A DNA stretch of 64,000 nt from CAWJNF01 sp963844235 (GCA_963844235.1 CAWJNF010000005.1:372001-436000); one strand, 5' to 3'. Positions 25,731 through 34,721 are shown, counted from the first letter of the stretch. A program made the numbers and translations. The notes: generated from the sequence alone by a model not told the origin.

Positions 25731-26761
25731 GCAACGCAGGCATGAACGGCGTCCCCCTCGTCGAGGCCCAGGATCTCACGGTCGAGTTCCGCGTCTCTGC
25801 CCGCGACTGGCGCGCGACCTCACAGCGGCTGCGCGCCGTCGACCAGGTGAGCTTCGACATCCAGCGGGGCGAGACGCTGGCCCTCGTGGGGGAGTCCGGT
25901 TGCGGGAAGACGACCGTGGGACGCACCCTCCTGCGTCTGTATGAGCCTCAGGAAGGCCGCGTTCTGTTCGACGGGCAGGATCTCGCGTCGTTCTCCGGCG
26001 GGCAGTTGAAGGCGTTCCGCCGGCGTGCGCAGATGATCTTCCAGGACCCGTACGCATCGCTCAATCCCCGCATGAAGGTCGAGGAGGTTGTCGCCGAGCC
26101 GCTGCGCGCCCACGGAGTCAGGTCGGCGGCCGAGCGCCGTAGGCGTGTCCGCGAGGCGCTCGTACGCGTCGGCCTCCCGGAGACCGCCGGACGGCGGTTC
26201 CCGCACGCCTTCTCCGGAGGCCAGCGCCAGCGCATCGGCATCGCCCGCGCACTCGTGCTCGAGCCCGATCTCGTCGTGGCCGACGAGCCGGTGAGCGCCC
26301 TCGACGTCTCGATCCAGGCTCAGATCGTCAACCTCCTCAAGGACCTCCAGGACGAGCTGGGTCTCACGCTGCTCTTCATCGCCCACGATCTGGCGGTCGT
26401 CCGGCAGATCGCCGTGCGGGTGGCGGTGATGTACCTGGGGGCGATCGTCGAGCTCGGCCCACGCGACGCGGTGTTCGGCGATCCCAGGCACCCGTACACG
26501 CAGTCGCTGCTCTCGGCGGTTCCGGTGCCGGATCCGGAGCTCGAGCGCAAACGCGGGCGCATCGTGCTCGCCGGCGACGTGCCGAGCCCGATCGACCCGC
26601 CCTCGGGGTGTCGGTTCCACACCCGCTGCCCGTACGCCATGGATCATTGCCGGACGATCGAGCCGCTCCTCCGTCCGACGGGCGACGGGCGGATCGTCGC
26701 CTGTCACCTCGTCCATCCACCGGAGGCGACGGTGGAAACAGGCGGTGGTCAGACAACATGA
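25727..26761 (+). CDS. ABC transporter ATPase, DppF-like
   Basis: A second ATPase, about 344 residues from TTG 25727, which overlaps the preceding stop (TTGA); ATG 25742 is an alternative start. It has Walker A GESGCGKT, FQDPYASLNP, signature FSGGQRQR, Walker B LVVADEPVSALD, switch IAHD and the C-terminal cysteine segment GCRFHTRCPYAMDHC. It pairs with the DppD-like ATPase. The stop overlaps ATG 26758 of the MFS gene. Confidence 0.93.
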   Translation: MSNAGMNGVPLVEAQDLTVEFRVSARDWRATSQRLRAVDQVSFDIQRGETLALVGESGCGKTTVGRTLLRLYEPQEGRVLFDGQDLASFSGGQLKAFRRRAQMIFQDPYASLNPRMKVEEVVAEPLRAHGVRSAAERRRRVREALVRVGLPETAGRRFPHAFSGGQRQRIGIARALVLEPDLVVADEPVSALDVSIQAQIVNLLKDLQDELGLTLLFIAHDLAVVRQIAVRVAVMYLGAIVELGPRDAVFGDPRHPYTQSLLSAVPVPDPELERKRGRIVLAGDVPSPIDPPSGCRFHTRCPYAMDHCRTIEPLLRPTGDGRIVACHLVHPPEATVETGGGQTT

Positions 26762-27945
26762 GACGTGCGTTCTGGCTCGCCTCGGCGGTGATCTTCCTGG
26801 ACGAGGCCGTTTTCATCGCCATCCTGCCGCTGCTGCCGGAGTACGCGGAACGGTTCGGGCTCTCGGCGGCGGAGGTCGGGCTGATGATTGCCGCCTACCC
26901 CCTGCTCATGCTCATCTCGAGCCTGCCGGGCGGGCTCATGACCGACCGCTTCGGTGCCCGCGCGCTGCTCGTCGGCGGCACGGCGCTGCTCGTCGTCGCG
27001 ACACTCGGCTTTGCCTACGCTCAGAACGGCTGGCAGCTGGCTAGCGCACGTGCCCTCCAGGGCCTGGCATCCGGAGCGACCTCGATCGCGGGAATGGCGC
27101 TCGTGACGGCCAGGGCCGGCTCGAACCGGCGAGCGACGGCAATAGGGGTCGCGGTCGCGCTCCAGGGGTTGAGCGTGCTCGCCGGTCCTGCGATCGGCGG
27201 CTTCGCGGCGCCGCTGCTCGGAATCGAGACGGCATTTCTCATCCCCGCGGCATTCGGCGTCGTCGTCATCGCCTGCCTTCTGCTGCCCGGCTGGTTCGAG
27301 CCGGCGCCCGCCGCGCGTGCGACTCGCCTGCGTGCATCGATAGCCGAGGCCTTGCGCAGCCCGGCGGTGCGTGGAGCCGTCGCCTTGATTCTCGCGGTCG
27401 GTTTCGTCGGCGGTGTTGTTCAGACGCTCGTGCCGCTCCGGCTCGACCGGGATGGGTACTCGACGTCCGATCTCGGATGGCTCTTTCTGGGCGCCGCGCT
27501 CCTGAGCCTCGCCGCCACACCACTCGCCGGCAGGCTTGCCGACCGGGCCGGAGTGAGTCGCGTTTCGACTGCCTGGACGCTCGCCGTCGTTACGCTCGTG
27601 GTTGCCCTCATTCCCGACAGCGGAACCTGGCCGACAGTCGCGGTGCTCCTCCTCCTTCTCCCGCTCTTCCGCGTGGGCGGAGCGCTCGGCTACGCGCTCG
27701 GTGCGGAGCACGGTGCGCTTGGCGCCGGACTCGCTGCGGGCTTCGGCCTCGTCCTGACTGGTTGGTCGCTCGGTGCCGTGGCCGGACCTCCTATCGCAGG
27801 TGTTGTCAGCGACGCTGTCGGTGACGCCGCTGCCTTCGGGATCGCGGCGGCGGTTGCGCTCCTGCTCGCGATCCCCGTTGCTGGGTCGCGAAGGGATCAG
27901 GCGGGCGAGCGCGACCTCGCTGCGGTCGAGTCGGAGGCGATGTGA
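26758..27945 (+). CDS. MFS transporter
   Basis: A 395-residue major facilitator with about 12 membrane helices. The cytoplasmic loop 2-3 motif is visible as GGLMTDRFGARALL. The second half repeats the pattern as GRLADRAGVSR. It overlaps the DppF-like gene by 4 bases, so it belongs to the same transcript. It may export a by-product or provide an alternative import route. The substrate cannot be inferred. Confidence 0.88.
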   Translation: MRRAFWLASAVIFLDEAVFIAILPLLPEYAERFGLSAAEVGLMIAAYPLLMLISSLPGGLMTDRFGARALLVGGTALLVVATLGFAYAQNGWQLASARALQGLASGATSIAGMALVTARAGSNRRATAIGVAVALQGLSVLAGPAIGGFAAPLLGIETAFLIPAAFGVVVIACLLLPGWFEPAPAARATRLRASIAEALRSPAVRGAVALILAVGFVGGVVQTLVPLRLDRDGYSTSDLGWLFLGAALLSLAATPLAGRLADRAGVSRVSTAWTLAVVTLVVALIPDSGTWPTVAVLLLLLPLFRVGGALGYALGAEHGALGAGLAAGFGLVLTGWSLGAVAGPPIAGVVSDAVGDAAAFGIAAAVALLLAIPVAGSRRDQAGERDLAAVESEAM

Positions 27946-27964
27946 ACGCGATCGTGGTGGCCCG

Positions 27965-28924
27965 GTGAGAGCGGTCCTGGTCCCGTACGACCCGTACGGG
28001 CCGTGGGAGGTCGAGGCCGATGCGCTCGCGCGCGTGGGCGGCAGCTTCCAGGTCGTTCCGTTCCCGGAGCTGGTCGATAGCCCTCGCGACGCCGAGCTCC
28101 TCCTGAACGCCTGGGCCGGCGGCCTGACTACCGACCTGCTCGACGCGATGCCGTCGCTCCGCTGCGTCGTCGGCTACGGAGTCGGAGTCGACTGGATCGA
28201 CGTCTCCGAGGCCACGAGGCGCGCGATCCGCGTCGTGACGATGCCGAATGCGAGCACGGAAGAAGTGGCAACGCACGCCGTTGCGCTCGTCCTCGCCTGC
28301 ACGCGTGGACTCACCCAGCTCGATCGGCACGTACGCGACGGAAACTGGGAGTGGCCGAAGACCGCTGGTCTCCGCCGATTGCGCGGGCGGCGGGCGGGCT
28401 TGCTTGCCTTCGGTGCGATCGCCAGGCGTGTTGCCCAGCTCCTCCAGGCCTTCGGGCTCGTCGTGTCGGCGCACGACCCGTACGTGTCGGCCGAGGCCAT
28501 GCGAAGCGCCGGCGTCGAGCCGATGGAGCTCGACGAGCTGTTGCGCACGAGCCATGTCCTCTCGGTGCACGTGCCGGCAACGGAGGCCACCCGCAACCTG
28601 CTCGACGCGAACCGCCTCTCGCTCCTGCCCGACGGAGCCGTCGTCGTCGTGACCAGCAGGGGCCAGGTCTACGACGCCGACGCTCTCGCGGCCGCGCTCA
28701 CGGACGGTCACGTCGCGGCGGCCGGCGTCGATGTCTTCCCCGAGGAGCCGCTCCCGTCGGACCACGTGCTCAGGCGGGCTCCGAACGTCGTGCTCACGCC
28801 GCACGTCGCAGGGACCTCCGAGGAGTCGATCCACGATTTCCACCAGGCGGCCGCCGACGTGATCGCCGCCCTGGCGCGCGGCGACGAGCCGCCGGGCCTC
28901 GTCAATCCGGAGGTGCTCTCGTGA
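27965..28924 (+). CDS. D-2-hydroxyacid dehydrogenase-family protein
   Basis: A 319-residue protein of the D-isomer 2-hydroxyacid dehydrogenase family, starting at GTG 27965. Catalytic residues can be placed as R in VTSRGQ, E in VFPEEP and H in TPHVAG. The N-terminal catalytic half has VVGYGVGVDWID and NASTEEVATHAV. The nucleotide-binding glycine motif is altered to AGLLAFGAIARRVA, so the usual GxGxxG is weakened. It follows the MFS gene by 19 bases and its stop overlaps the next SDR start. It would interconvert a 2-oxo acid and a 2-hydroxy acid. Confidence 0.88.
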   Translation: MRAVLVPYDPYGPWEVEADALARVGGSFQVVPFPELVDSPRDAELLLNAWAGGLTTDLLDAMPSLRCVVGYGVGVDWIDVSEATRRAIRVVTMPNASTEEVATHAVALVLACTRGLTQLDRHVRDGNWEWPKTAGLRRLRGRRAGLLAFGAIARRVAQLLQAFGLVVSAHDPYVSAEAMRSAGVEPMELDELLRTSHVLSVHVPATEATRNLLDANRLSLLPDGAVVVVTSRGQVYDADALAAALTDGHVAAAGVDVFPEEPLPSDHVLRRAPNVVLTPHVAGTSEESIHDFHQAAADVIAALARGDEPPGLVNPEVLS

Positions 28925-29691
28925 ATCTGGGACTGGAGAACAAGGTCGCGCTCGTGACGGGCGCCTCTCGCGGCATCGGCCGGGCGACGAGCCTGGTGCT
29001 CGCCGACGAAGGATGCGACCTGGTGCTTGCGGCTCGCGGTCGTGAGCCGCTGGAGCTCGTGGCGAACGAGGTGCGCCGGCGCGGGCGCCGGGCTCTGGCC
29101 GTGTCAGCCGACGTAGGCGTACAGGAAGATCGTGAGCGTCTCGCCGAGACCGCGCTCGCCGAGCTCGGGCGCGTCGACTGTCTCGTCTCGAACGCGACCA
29201 ACCTCGACGTCTACGAAGGAGGCACGTCGGAGAGCGAGCTCTGGGACGCTCATTTCCAGGTGGACGTGCTGGCCGCGGTCAGGCTGACCGAGCTGCTGGC
29301 GCCGGGAATGCGGGAGCGCCGGTCCGGAGCCGTCGTCTTCGTCAGCTCGATCTCGGGCCTGATGGGCCAGGGGACGGAGCATGGCTACGTGGCGATGAAG
29401 GCTGCGCTCATCGCCGCAGGCAAGACGCTCGCCGTCGAGCTCGTCCGGGAGGGCGTGCGCGTGAATGTCGTCGCCCCCGGCACGATCGACGAGCCCGGTG
29501 GCTGGATGGAGAACCTGCGGACGGAAGAGCCGGAGCGGGTTCGCACCCTCGAGGAGTCGATCCCCGCCGGCCGGTTCGGCATGCCGCAGGAGGTGGCGAG
29601 CTGCATCGCGTACCTGCTCTCCGATCGGGCGAGCTGGATCGTCGGTCACTGCCTGGTCGTGGACGGCGGTCAGTTTCCCGGGATTCGCTGA
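28921..29691 (+). CDS. SDR-family oxidoreductase
   Basis: A 256-residue classical SDR with the intact motif TGASRGIG, SNAT in place of NNAG, the serine in VSSISG, and Y/K in GYVAMK. The C-terminal tail is HCLVVDGGQFPG. GTG 28921 overlaps the preceding dehydrogenase stop. It is the last gene of the 16-kb rightward block. It belongs to the fatty-acid-reductase-like type common in hydroxy-acid metabolism. Confidence 0.9.
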   Translation: MNLGLENKVALVTGASRGIGRATSLVLADEGCDLVLAARGREPLELVANEVRRRGRRALAVSADVGVQEDRERLAETALAELGRVDCLVSNATNLDVYEGGTSESELWDAHFQVDVLAAVRLTELLAPGMRERRSGAVVFVSSISGLMGQGTEHGYVAMKAALIAAGKTLAVELVREGVRVNVVAPGTIDEPGGWMENLRTEEPERVRTLEESIPAGRFGMPQEVASCIAYLLSDRASWIVGHCLVVDGGQFPGIR

Positions 29692-29717
29692 TCGGCGGCG
29701 AGCAGCTCGGAGCGGGT

Positions 29718-30473
29718 CTACAGCTCGAGGCTCTCGCCGATCTGAAGAACGCGGACGTCGACTTCCGGCGCCAGCCTCGCGGCGTGCTCGGCGAACTCGT
29801 GCGGCGCGTCGGCGGTCGAGAGTCGCCTCCCCACGAACGGCCGCACCGTCCCCCAGTGCACCGGCACCGCGAGTCGGGGATGCAGGAGCCGCAGCGACTC
29901 AGCCGCGGCGGCCGGGTCGAGGTGGCCCGGGCCGACCTTCTTGCCCCAACCGGCGACGGGGAGCAGCGCGACGTCGAGCGGCGCGAGCGCCGCCATGCCG
30001 GGGAACAGCTCGGTGTCGCCGGCGAAGTAGATCGTCCTCGAGCCCGCGACGACGTAGCCGAGCGCCGACCCGTGGGCGCCGAGGCGCTGGCGCCCGCCGC
30101 CGTGGGCGGCGTGAACGGCCCGAACGGTCACCGAGCCAACGGAGACGCTCTCGCCCTCGGCCAGCTCGACCACGTCGCGGAAGCCGTGCCGGCGCAAGAA
30201 GCCGCCCGCGCCGAGCGGGACGACCACGCGTACACCGCGCCCGATACGGCGCAGCGAGGGCAGGTCGAGGTGGTCGTAGTGGAGATGCGACACGAGCACC
30301 GCGTCGACTGCTTGCGGCTTGGGAGGGGCGATGTGGCGCAGGTGCGCGACGCGGCGTCGGAGGAGCGGATCCGTCAGCAGCGTGACCCCGTCGAGCTGGA
30401 TTCCGACGGTGGCATGGCCGAGCCACGTCAGCCGCGCGGTCGGCTCGCCGGCGCTCGGTTCGTCGCGGCTCAT
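29718..30473 (-). CDS. MBL-fold metallohydrolase (UlaG-like)
   Basis: A 251-residue metallo-beta-lactamase-fold protein of the beta-lactamase-2/UlaG-like type. The zinc motif SHLHYDH lies at about 61-67, the N-terminal strand is WLGHATVGIQL and a further metal-site aspartate is in YFAGDTELF; the late histidine is in PVHWGT. Family members hydrolyse phosphoester, lactone or N-acyl-phosphoethanolamine bonds. It is convergent with the last SDR and leftward, 27 bases after the unknown membrane protein gene. Confidence 0.87.
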   Translation of the reverse strand: MSRDEPSAGEPTARLTWLGHATVGIQLDGVTLLTDPLLRRRVAHLRHIAPPKPQAVDAVLVSHLHYDHLDLPSLRRIGRGVRVVVPLGAGGFLRRHGFRDVVELAEGESVSVGSVTVRAVHAAHGGGRQRLGAHGSALGYVVAGSRTIYFAGDTELFPGMAALAPLDVALLPVAGWGKKVGPGHLDPAAAAESLRLLHPRLAVPVHWGTVRPFVGRRLSTADAPHEFAEHAARLAPEVDVRVLQIGESLEL

Positions 30474-30500
30474 GTGGACAGCGTGCCCAAGCCCCGGACG

Positions 30501-31715
30501 TTACCCGCCGGTCGCGGGCGAGACCCGACCCGCGGCGCCGGATGCCGGGCGGTCGTGCCACGCGTCCGAAAGCACGGTCAACGGTCCCGGCGGCTTCCCG
30601 CTTTCCCCTCCGAACCGCGCCTCGTAGACCGATCGGTAGCGGTCGTACAGCACGACGATCAGCGTGATCAGGTACGCGAAGAACAGGAGGTTCCACGGGT
30701 TGAAGTCGCTCCCGTCGCGCTCGAGGAAGGCGAATACGAGCATGAGTCCGGCGTTGAGGATCATCAGCTCGACGAAGGCCCGGATCGTCCACTCGAGCTT
30801 GGCCCTCCCGCGTCGCACCGCCCAGAGACTCACGGCCGTGTTCAGCGCGACGAGCGCGGCCACGCCGACGGTGATCTCGATGGGGGTCGTGTCGACGCCC
30901 GGCAGGATCTGCGCGAAGACGATGCCGAGCAGCGAGACGATGACGATCTTCTCGAGCACTTCTTCGCTGAAGACTCTGCCACGCTTCAGCATCTGAGCCC
31001 GCCGCTCCGCCACGAGCTGCCGCTGCGGAGGCAGCTCGTCGGCGGCGAAGCGGAACGGGTACACGACGGGCGATCGTCGCGGCCTGATCCACTTGAAGTA
31101 GCCCCAGAGCGCGGCGCCGGCCATCCCCACGACGATCGGCACGAGCCATGGGTACTTCCTGAGCGTGTCGGTCACGTCCAGCTCGGCGACGTGCACCCAC
31201 CACTCCTGCGGGATCTTGATGAAGACCCAGATGCCTGCGGCCCAGAGCACCCAGTAACGCGCCGATGCCCTGCGGGGGTCCCGGGTGCGGAGGAACTCGT
31301 AGGCGATGAAGAAGTACTCGAACGTATTCGGGAAGATCAGGAGGATCGGCCGCCAGTGCGTGAGCTCGAACAGGGTTGCGCCGACCAGGCGGTAGAGGAA
31401 GAGGAACTGCCCCACGCGGATAGCGGCGTTGCTCTGCCAGTTGCGCATCGTCGACACGTAGGCGATGGCGAGGTAGTAGTTGTCGAGGGCCTTGTCGTAC
31501 GCTTGGTAGGGCCCCGACTCTGACGTGTCCAGGTCGGTCCAGAGTTGGAAGATCGTCTGGTCGGCGGCGTCCAGTACGAGCGCCCCGATGATGACGAGCG
31601 GCCACTGCGGGATGAACAGCGGGATGACGAGCCGGGCGAGCACGACCACGACGACGATCGCGGCGTCGCCCGGCGAGGTATCCGCGAGGAGAGTCGGGAG
31701 CTCCGGGAAGTCCAC
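30501..31715 (-). CDS. Integral membrane protein of unknown function
   Basis: A 404-residue protein with about nine predicted membrane helices (for example VVVVLARLVIPLFIP near the N-terminus, FLYRLVGATLFEL, VLWAAGIWVFIKI and LFFAYLITLIVVLY). A soluble loop of about 40 residues near the middle (RRSPVVYPFRFAADELPPQ) may be cytoplasmic. I do not recognise a family. Conserved-looking aromatic segments include HWRPILLIFPNTFEYFFIAYE, split by a helix. It is divergent from the CoA-transferase genes. Confidence 0.75.
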   Translation of the reverse strand: MDFPELPTLLADTSPGDAAIVVVVVLARLVIPLFIPQWPLVIIGALVLDAADQTIFQLWTDLDTSESGPYQAYDKALDNYYLAIAYVSTMRNWQSNAAIRVGQFLFLYRLVGATLFELTHWRPILLIFPNTFEYFFIAYEFLRTRDPRRASARYWVLWAAGIWVFIKIPQEWWVHVAELDVTDTLRKYPWLVPIVVGMAGAALWGYFKWIRPRRSPVVYPFRFAADELPPQRQLVAERRAQMLKRGRVFSEEVLEKIVIVSLLGIVFAQILPGVDTTPIEITVGVAALVALNTAVSLWAVRRGRAKLEWTIRAFVELMILNAGLMLVFAFLERDGSDFNPWNLLFFAYLITLIVVLYDRYRSVYEARFGGESGKPPGPLTVLSDAWHDRPASGAAGRVSPATGG

Positions 31716-31800
31716 TATCCGATCGGATCCCCCGCCATAAGCCGCCGGATCATGGCAGACGGGCGCGATGCGCCGGGAGCGCCTCGCTTACCCTACGCGC

Positions 31801-32463
31801 GTGACCGTACGGGGCACCGTCTCGGCCGAGGAGGCCGTCTCCCGGATCCGCTCCGGGGACACGCTCATGGTCGGCGGCTTCGGGCTCGTCGGCGCTCCTG
31901 CGCTGCTGGTCGAGGCACTCGCCGAGACGAGCACGGCTCGCGACCTCACCGTGATATCGAACAACATCGGCGAGCCGGGCCGCGGTCTCGGCGTACTGCT
32001 GCGGCAGGGCCGGATTCGCAAGGCGATCGGCTCGTTCTTCACCTCGAATCCGGAGCTCGTGGGCGCGGTCAACGCGGGTGAGATCGAGTACGAGCTCCTG
32101 CCGCAGGGCACGTTCGCCGAGGCGATCCGTGCGGGCGGGGCGGGGATCGGCGGCTTCTACACGCCGGTCGCGGCGGGTACGCTGCTCGCCGAAGGGAAGG
32201 AGCAGCGTGAGCTCGGCGGCGTGCAGCACGTCCTCGAGCAGCCGCTCCGGGCCGCCGTCGCGCTCGTGTACGCCGCCCGTGCCGACGAGCTCGGGAACCT
32301 GTGGTACCGGCGCACGGCGCGCAACTTCAATCCGGCGATGGCCACCGCCGCCGAGCTGACCATCGCGGAGGCGGGCGAGATCGGGCCTGTCGGCTCGCTC
32401 GAGCCCGAGGACGTGCACACCGCGCACCTCTACGTCGACGTTCTCGTGGACGGCAGCCGGTGA
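31801..32463 (+). CDS. CoA-transferase subunit A (3-oxoacid type)
   Basis: A 220-residue alpha subunit of a family-I CoA-transferase, starting at GTG 31801. It contains the segments GDTLMVGGFGLVGAP, ISNNIGEPGRGLG and GAGIGGFYTP, all typical of the SCOT/AtoD/PcaI subunit. The beta subunit follows with a 4-base overlap. Together they transfer CoA from an acyl-CoA such as succinyl-CoA to a 3-oxo or other carboxylic acid in the cytoplasm. Confidence 0.93.
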   Translation: MTVRGTVSAEEAVSRIRSGDTLMVGGFGLVGAPALLVEALAETSTARDLTVISNNIGEPGRGLGVLLRQGRIRKAIGSFFTSNPELVGAVNAGEIEYELLPQGTFAEAIRAGGAGIGGFYTPVAAGTLLAEGKEQRELGGVQHVLEQPLRAAVALVYAARADELGNLWYRRTARNFNPAMATAAELTIAEAGEIGPVGSLEPEDVHTAHLYVDVLVDGSR

Positions 32464-33104
32464 CGGAGGACGTCCGCGCGAAGATCGCCGCTCGGGCGGC
32501 TCTCGAGCTGCGGCCGGGAGACGTCGTCAACCTCGGCATCGGCATCCCGAACCTGATCCCGTCGTTCCTCGGCAGCGAGACGCGGATCCACCTCCACTCC
32601 GAGAACGGCCTGCTCGGCGTCGGGCCCCGTCCACGGCCGGACGAGCTCGACCCGGACCTGATCGATGCGGCGAAGCAGCCGGTGACCGCCCTACCGGGCG
32701 CCGCGTACTTCGACAGCACGGACTCGTTCGCGATGATCCGCGGCGGGCACGTCGACGTCGCCGTGCTTGGCGCGCTCCAGGTCAGCGCGGGCGGCGACAT
32801 CGCCAACTGGGCAGTTCCCGGAAAGGACGTCCTCGGCGTGGGCGGGGCCATGGACCTCGTCGTCGGCGCCCGCACCGTGATCGTCACGATGACGTCGACG
32901 AGCTCCGCCGGCGAGCCGAAGCTGGTCGCGAAGTGCAGCTACCCCCTGACGGCGAGCGCGGCCGCTGACGTGGTGGTGACCGAGCTCGCGGTCTTCCGCT
33001 TCCCGGACAGCGTGCTGACGCTGACCGAGCTCCTCGACGGCGCCACCCTCGACCACGTGGCCCGCGTAACCGCCGCCCCCTACGCTATAGCGCTCGAGTC
33101 CTAA
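32460..33104 (+). CDS. CoA-transferase subunit B (3-oxoacid type)
   Basis: A 214-residue beta subunit with the catalytic glutamate at E48 in SENGLLGVGP, which forms the enzyme-CoA thioester, and NLGIGIPNL near the N-terminus. GTG 32460 overlaps the subunit A stop (GTGA). SCOT, AtoA and PcaJ relatives cannot be separated from sequence alone, and no dedicated pathway genes are adjacent. Confidence 0.93.
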   Translation: MTEDVRAKIAARAALELRPGDVVNLGIGIPNLIPSFLGSETRIHLHSENGLLGVGPRPRPDELDPDLIDAAKQPVTALPGAAYFDSTDSFAMIRGGHVDVAVLGALQVSAGGDIANWAVPGKDVLGVGGAMDLVVGARTVIVTMTSTSSAGEPKLVAKCSYPLTASAAADVVVTELAVFRFPDSVLTLTELLDGATLDHVARVTAAPYAIALES

Positions 33105-33133
33105 CGCACGACCCGACAGGGAGTCAGCATGTC

Positions 33134-33739
33134 ATGAGCTTCGTCTCGCGAGGATTCAGGGGCCGGCGACGGGAGGAGGCGGCGGCGGGCCGGATTCCGC
33201 CGGGGCAGCACCTCACCGATGATTTCCCGGTGCTCTCGGCCGGTCCGACGCCGCGCGTGCCGCTCGCGGAGTGGACGTTCACCGTCGAGGGCGCAGTCGA
33301 CGAGGAGAGGCGCTGGACCTGGGAGGAGTTCCGAGCGCTCCCGGGCGACGAGGTCACCGTCGATATCCACTGCGTCACGACGTGGTCGAAGCTCGACACG
33401 CGCTGGGAGGGCGTGTCCGTCGACACCTTGCTCGAGGCGGCGGGCGCCGACGGCGCATTCGTCACGGCCTTCTGCGACGGCGGCTACACGACGAACCTGC
33501 CGATCGAAGACGTCACTGACGGCAAGGCCTGGGTCGCGTACGCCTACGACGGCGAGCCGCTCGACGCCGAGCACGGCGGCCCGGCCCGGCTCCTCGTACC
33601 GCACCTCTATTTCTGGAAGAGCGCAAAGTGGGTACGCGGGCTTCGGGTGACCGAGGAGGACGAGCCGGGCTTCTGGGAGTCGCTCGGCTACCACACGCGG
33701 GGTGACCCCTGGCACGAGCAGCGCTACTGGGGCGATTGA
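33134..33739 (+). CDS. Sulfite oxidase-like molybdopterin oxidoreductase
   Basis: A 201-residue single-domain molybdopterin protein of the sulfite oxidase/MsrP-like group. The molybdenum-ligating cysteine is C80 in DIHCVTTWSKLD. No Tat or Sec signal is seen, so it is cytoplasmic. Its stop overlaps TTG 33736 of the FNR-like gene, and a DUF6510 gene follows. This trio suggests an electron pair of molybdoenzyme and flavin reductase. The substrate, possibly an N- or S-oxide, is unknown. Confidence 0.88.
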   Translation: MSFVSRGFRGRRREEAAAGRIPPGQHLTDDFPVLSAGPTPRVPLAEWTFTVEGAVDEERRWTWEEFRALPGDEVTVDIHCVTTWSKLDTRWEGVSVDTLLEAAGADGAFVTAFCDGGYTTNLPIEDVTDGKAWVAYAYDGEPLDAEHGGPARLLVPHLYFWKSAKWVRGLRVTEEDEPGFWESLGYHTRGDPWHEQRYWGD

Positions 33740-34455
33740 GCTGGCTGGCGGCCAGGGCCGCCGCCGTGGCTCAGGAGACTCCGCGCACCCGGACGATCGC
33801 GCTCGACGTCCCGGGCTGGCCCGGGCACCGCGCCGGCCAGCACGTCGACGTGCGGCTCACAGCCGAGGACGGCTACCAGGCACAGCGCAGCTACTCGGTC
33901 GCCTCCGCGCCCGGCGACGAGCGGCTCGCGTTGACCGTCGAGCGAATCGAGGACGGCGAGGTGTCGCCGTACCTCGTCGACGAGCTCGTGCCGGGAGATC
34001 GCCTCGAGGTGCGCGGTCCGATCGGCGGCTACTTCGTCTGGGAGCCGGAGCGCGGCGGGCCTTTGCTGCTCATCGCGGGAGGCTCCGGAGTGGTGCCCCT
34101 GATGTCGATGCTGCGCCACCATGCAGCCGTCGGGAGTGACGTCCCGGTACGCCTCGTATACTCCTCGCGCACGCTCGCCGACGTCATCTACCGTGACGAG
34201 CTCGAGCGCCTCGCAAGCCCCACCGTGGAAATCGTTCACGCGCTCACGCGCGAGCAGCCGGTCGGCTGGGAGGGCCACGCGCGCCGGATCGACGCGGAGC
34301 TGCTGCGAGAGGTCGCCTGGCCCGCGTCCGAACGCCCGCTAGCGTACGTGTGCGGGCCCACCACGCTGGTCGAGACGGCGGCCCAGGCACTCGCCGGGCT
34401 CGGCTACGAGCCTGCGCGGATCAAGACGGAACGGTTCGGACCGACGGGAGGCTAG
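33736..34455 (+). CDS. FAD/NAD(P)-binding oxidoreductase (FNR-like)
   Basis: A 239-residue ferredoxin-NADP reductase-type protein. The FAD motif RSYS lies at 51-54, the NAD(P) loop GGSGVVP at 115-121, and the C-terminal CGP near 216. There is no 2Fe-2S domain, so electrons probably go to a partner, likely the adjacent molybdoenzyme. It starts at TTG 33736, overlapping the preceding stop. The DUF6510 gene begins 2 bases after its stop. Confidence 0.9.
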   Translation: MSWLAARAAAVAQETPRTRTIALDVPGWPGHRAGQHVDVRLTAEDGYQAQRSYSVASAPGDERLALTVERIEDGEVSPYLVDELVPGDRLEVRGPIGGYFVWEPERGGPLLLIAGGSGVVPLMSMLRHHAAVGSDVPVRLVYSSRTLADVIYRDELERLASPTVEIVHALTREQPVGWEGHARRIDAELLREVAWPASERPLAYVCGPTTLVETAAQALAGLGYEPARIKTERFGPTGG

Positions 34456-34457
34456 CC

Positions 34458-34721
34458 ATGGAGGAGCTCGTGCTGGACGGCAACGCGATCGGGGGGCTCC
34501 TCGGCGAGGTCTTCGCCGTCGACGTGACGGCCGCAGGCTCCCGCTGCTCGGGCTGTGGAGCGCGGGCCGAGGTCGGGGCGCTGCGCGCGTACGTCCACGC
34601 AATGGGTGCCGTGGTGCGTTGCCCCGGCTGCGACGGTGTCCTCATGCGGGCCGTCCGCGGCAGTGGCGACCGCGTCTGGCTCGACCTGTCCGGCGTTTCG
34701 TACCTCGAGCTCAGGCTGTAA
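34458..34721 (+). CDS. DUF6510-type small zinc-ribbon protein
   Basis: An 87-residue protein starting at ATG 34458. It opens with LVLDGNAIGGLLGEVFAVDVT and has two CxxC pairs (C30/C33 and C55/C58) that should bind one zinc. This pattern is what I know as DUF6510. It sits 2 bases after the FNR-like gene, so a supporting role for the molybdoenzyme/reductase pair is inferred. Function unknown. Confidence 0.75.
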   Translation: MEELVLDGNAIGGLLGEVFAVDVTAAGSRCSGCGARAEVGALRAYVHAMGAVVRCPGCDGVLMRAVRGSGDRVWLDLSGVSYLELRL

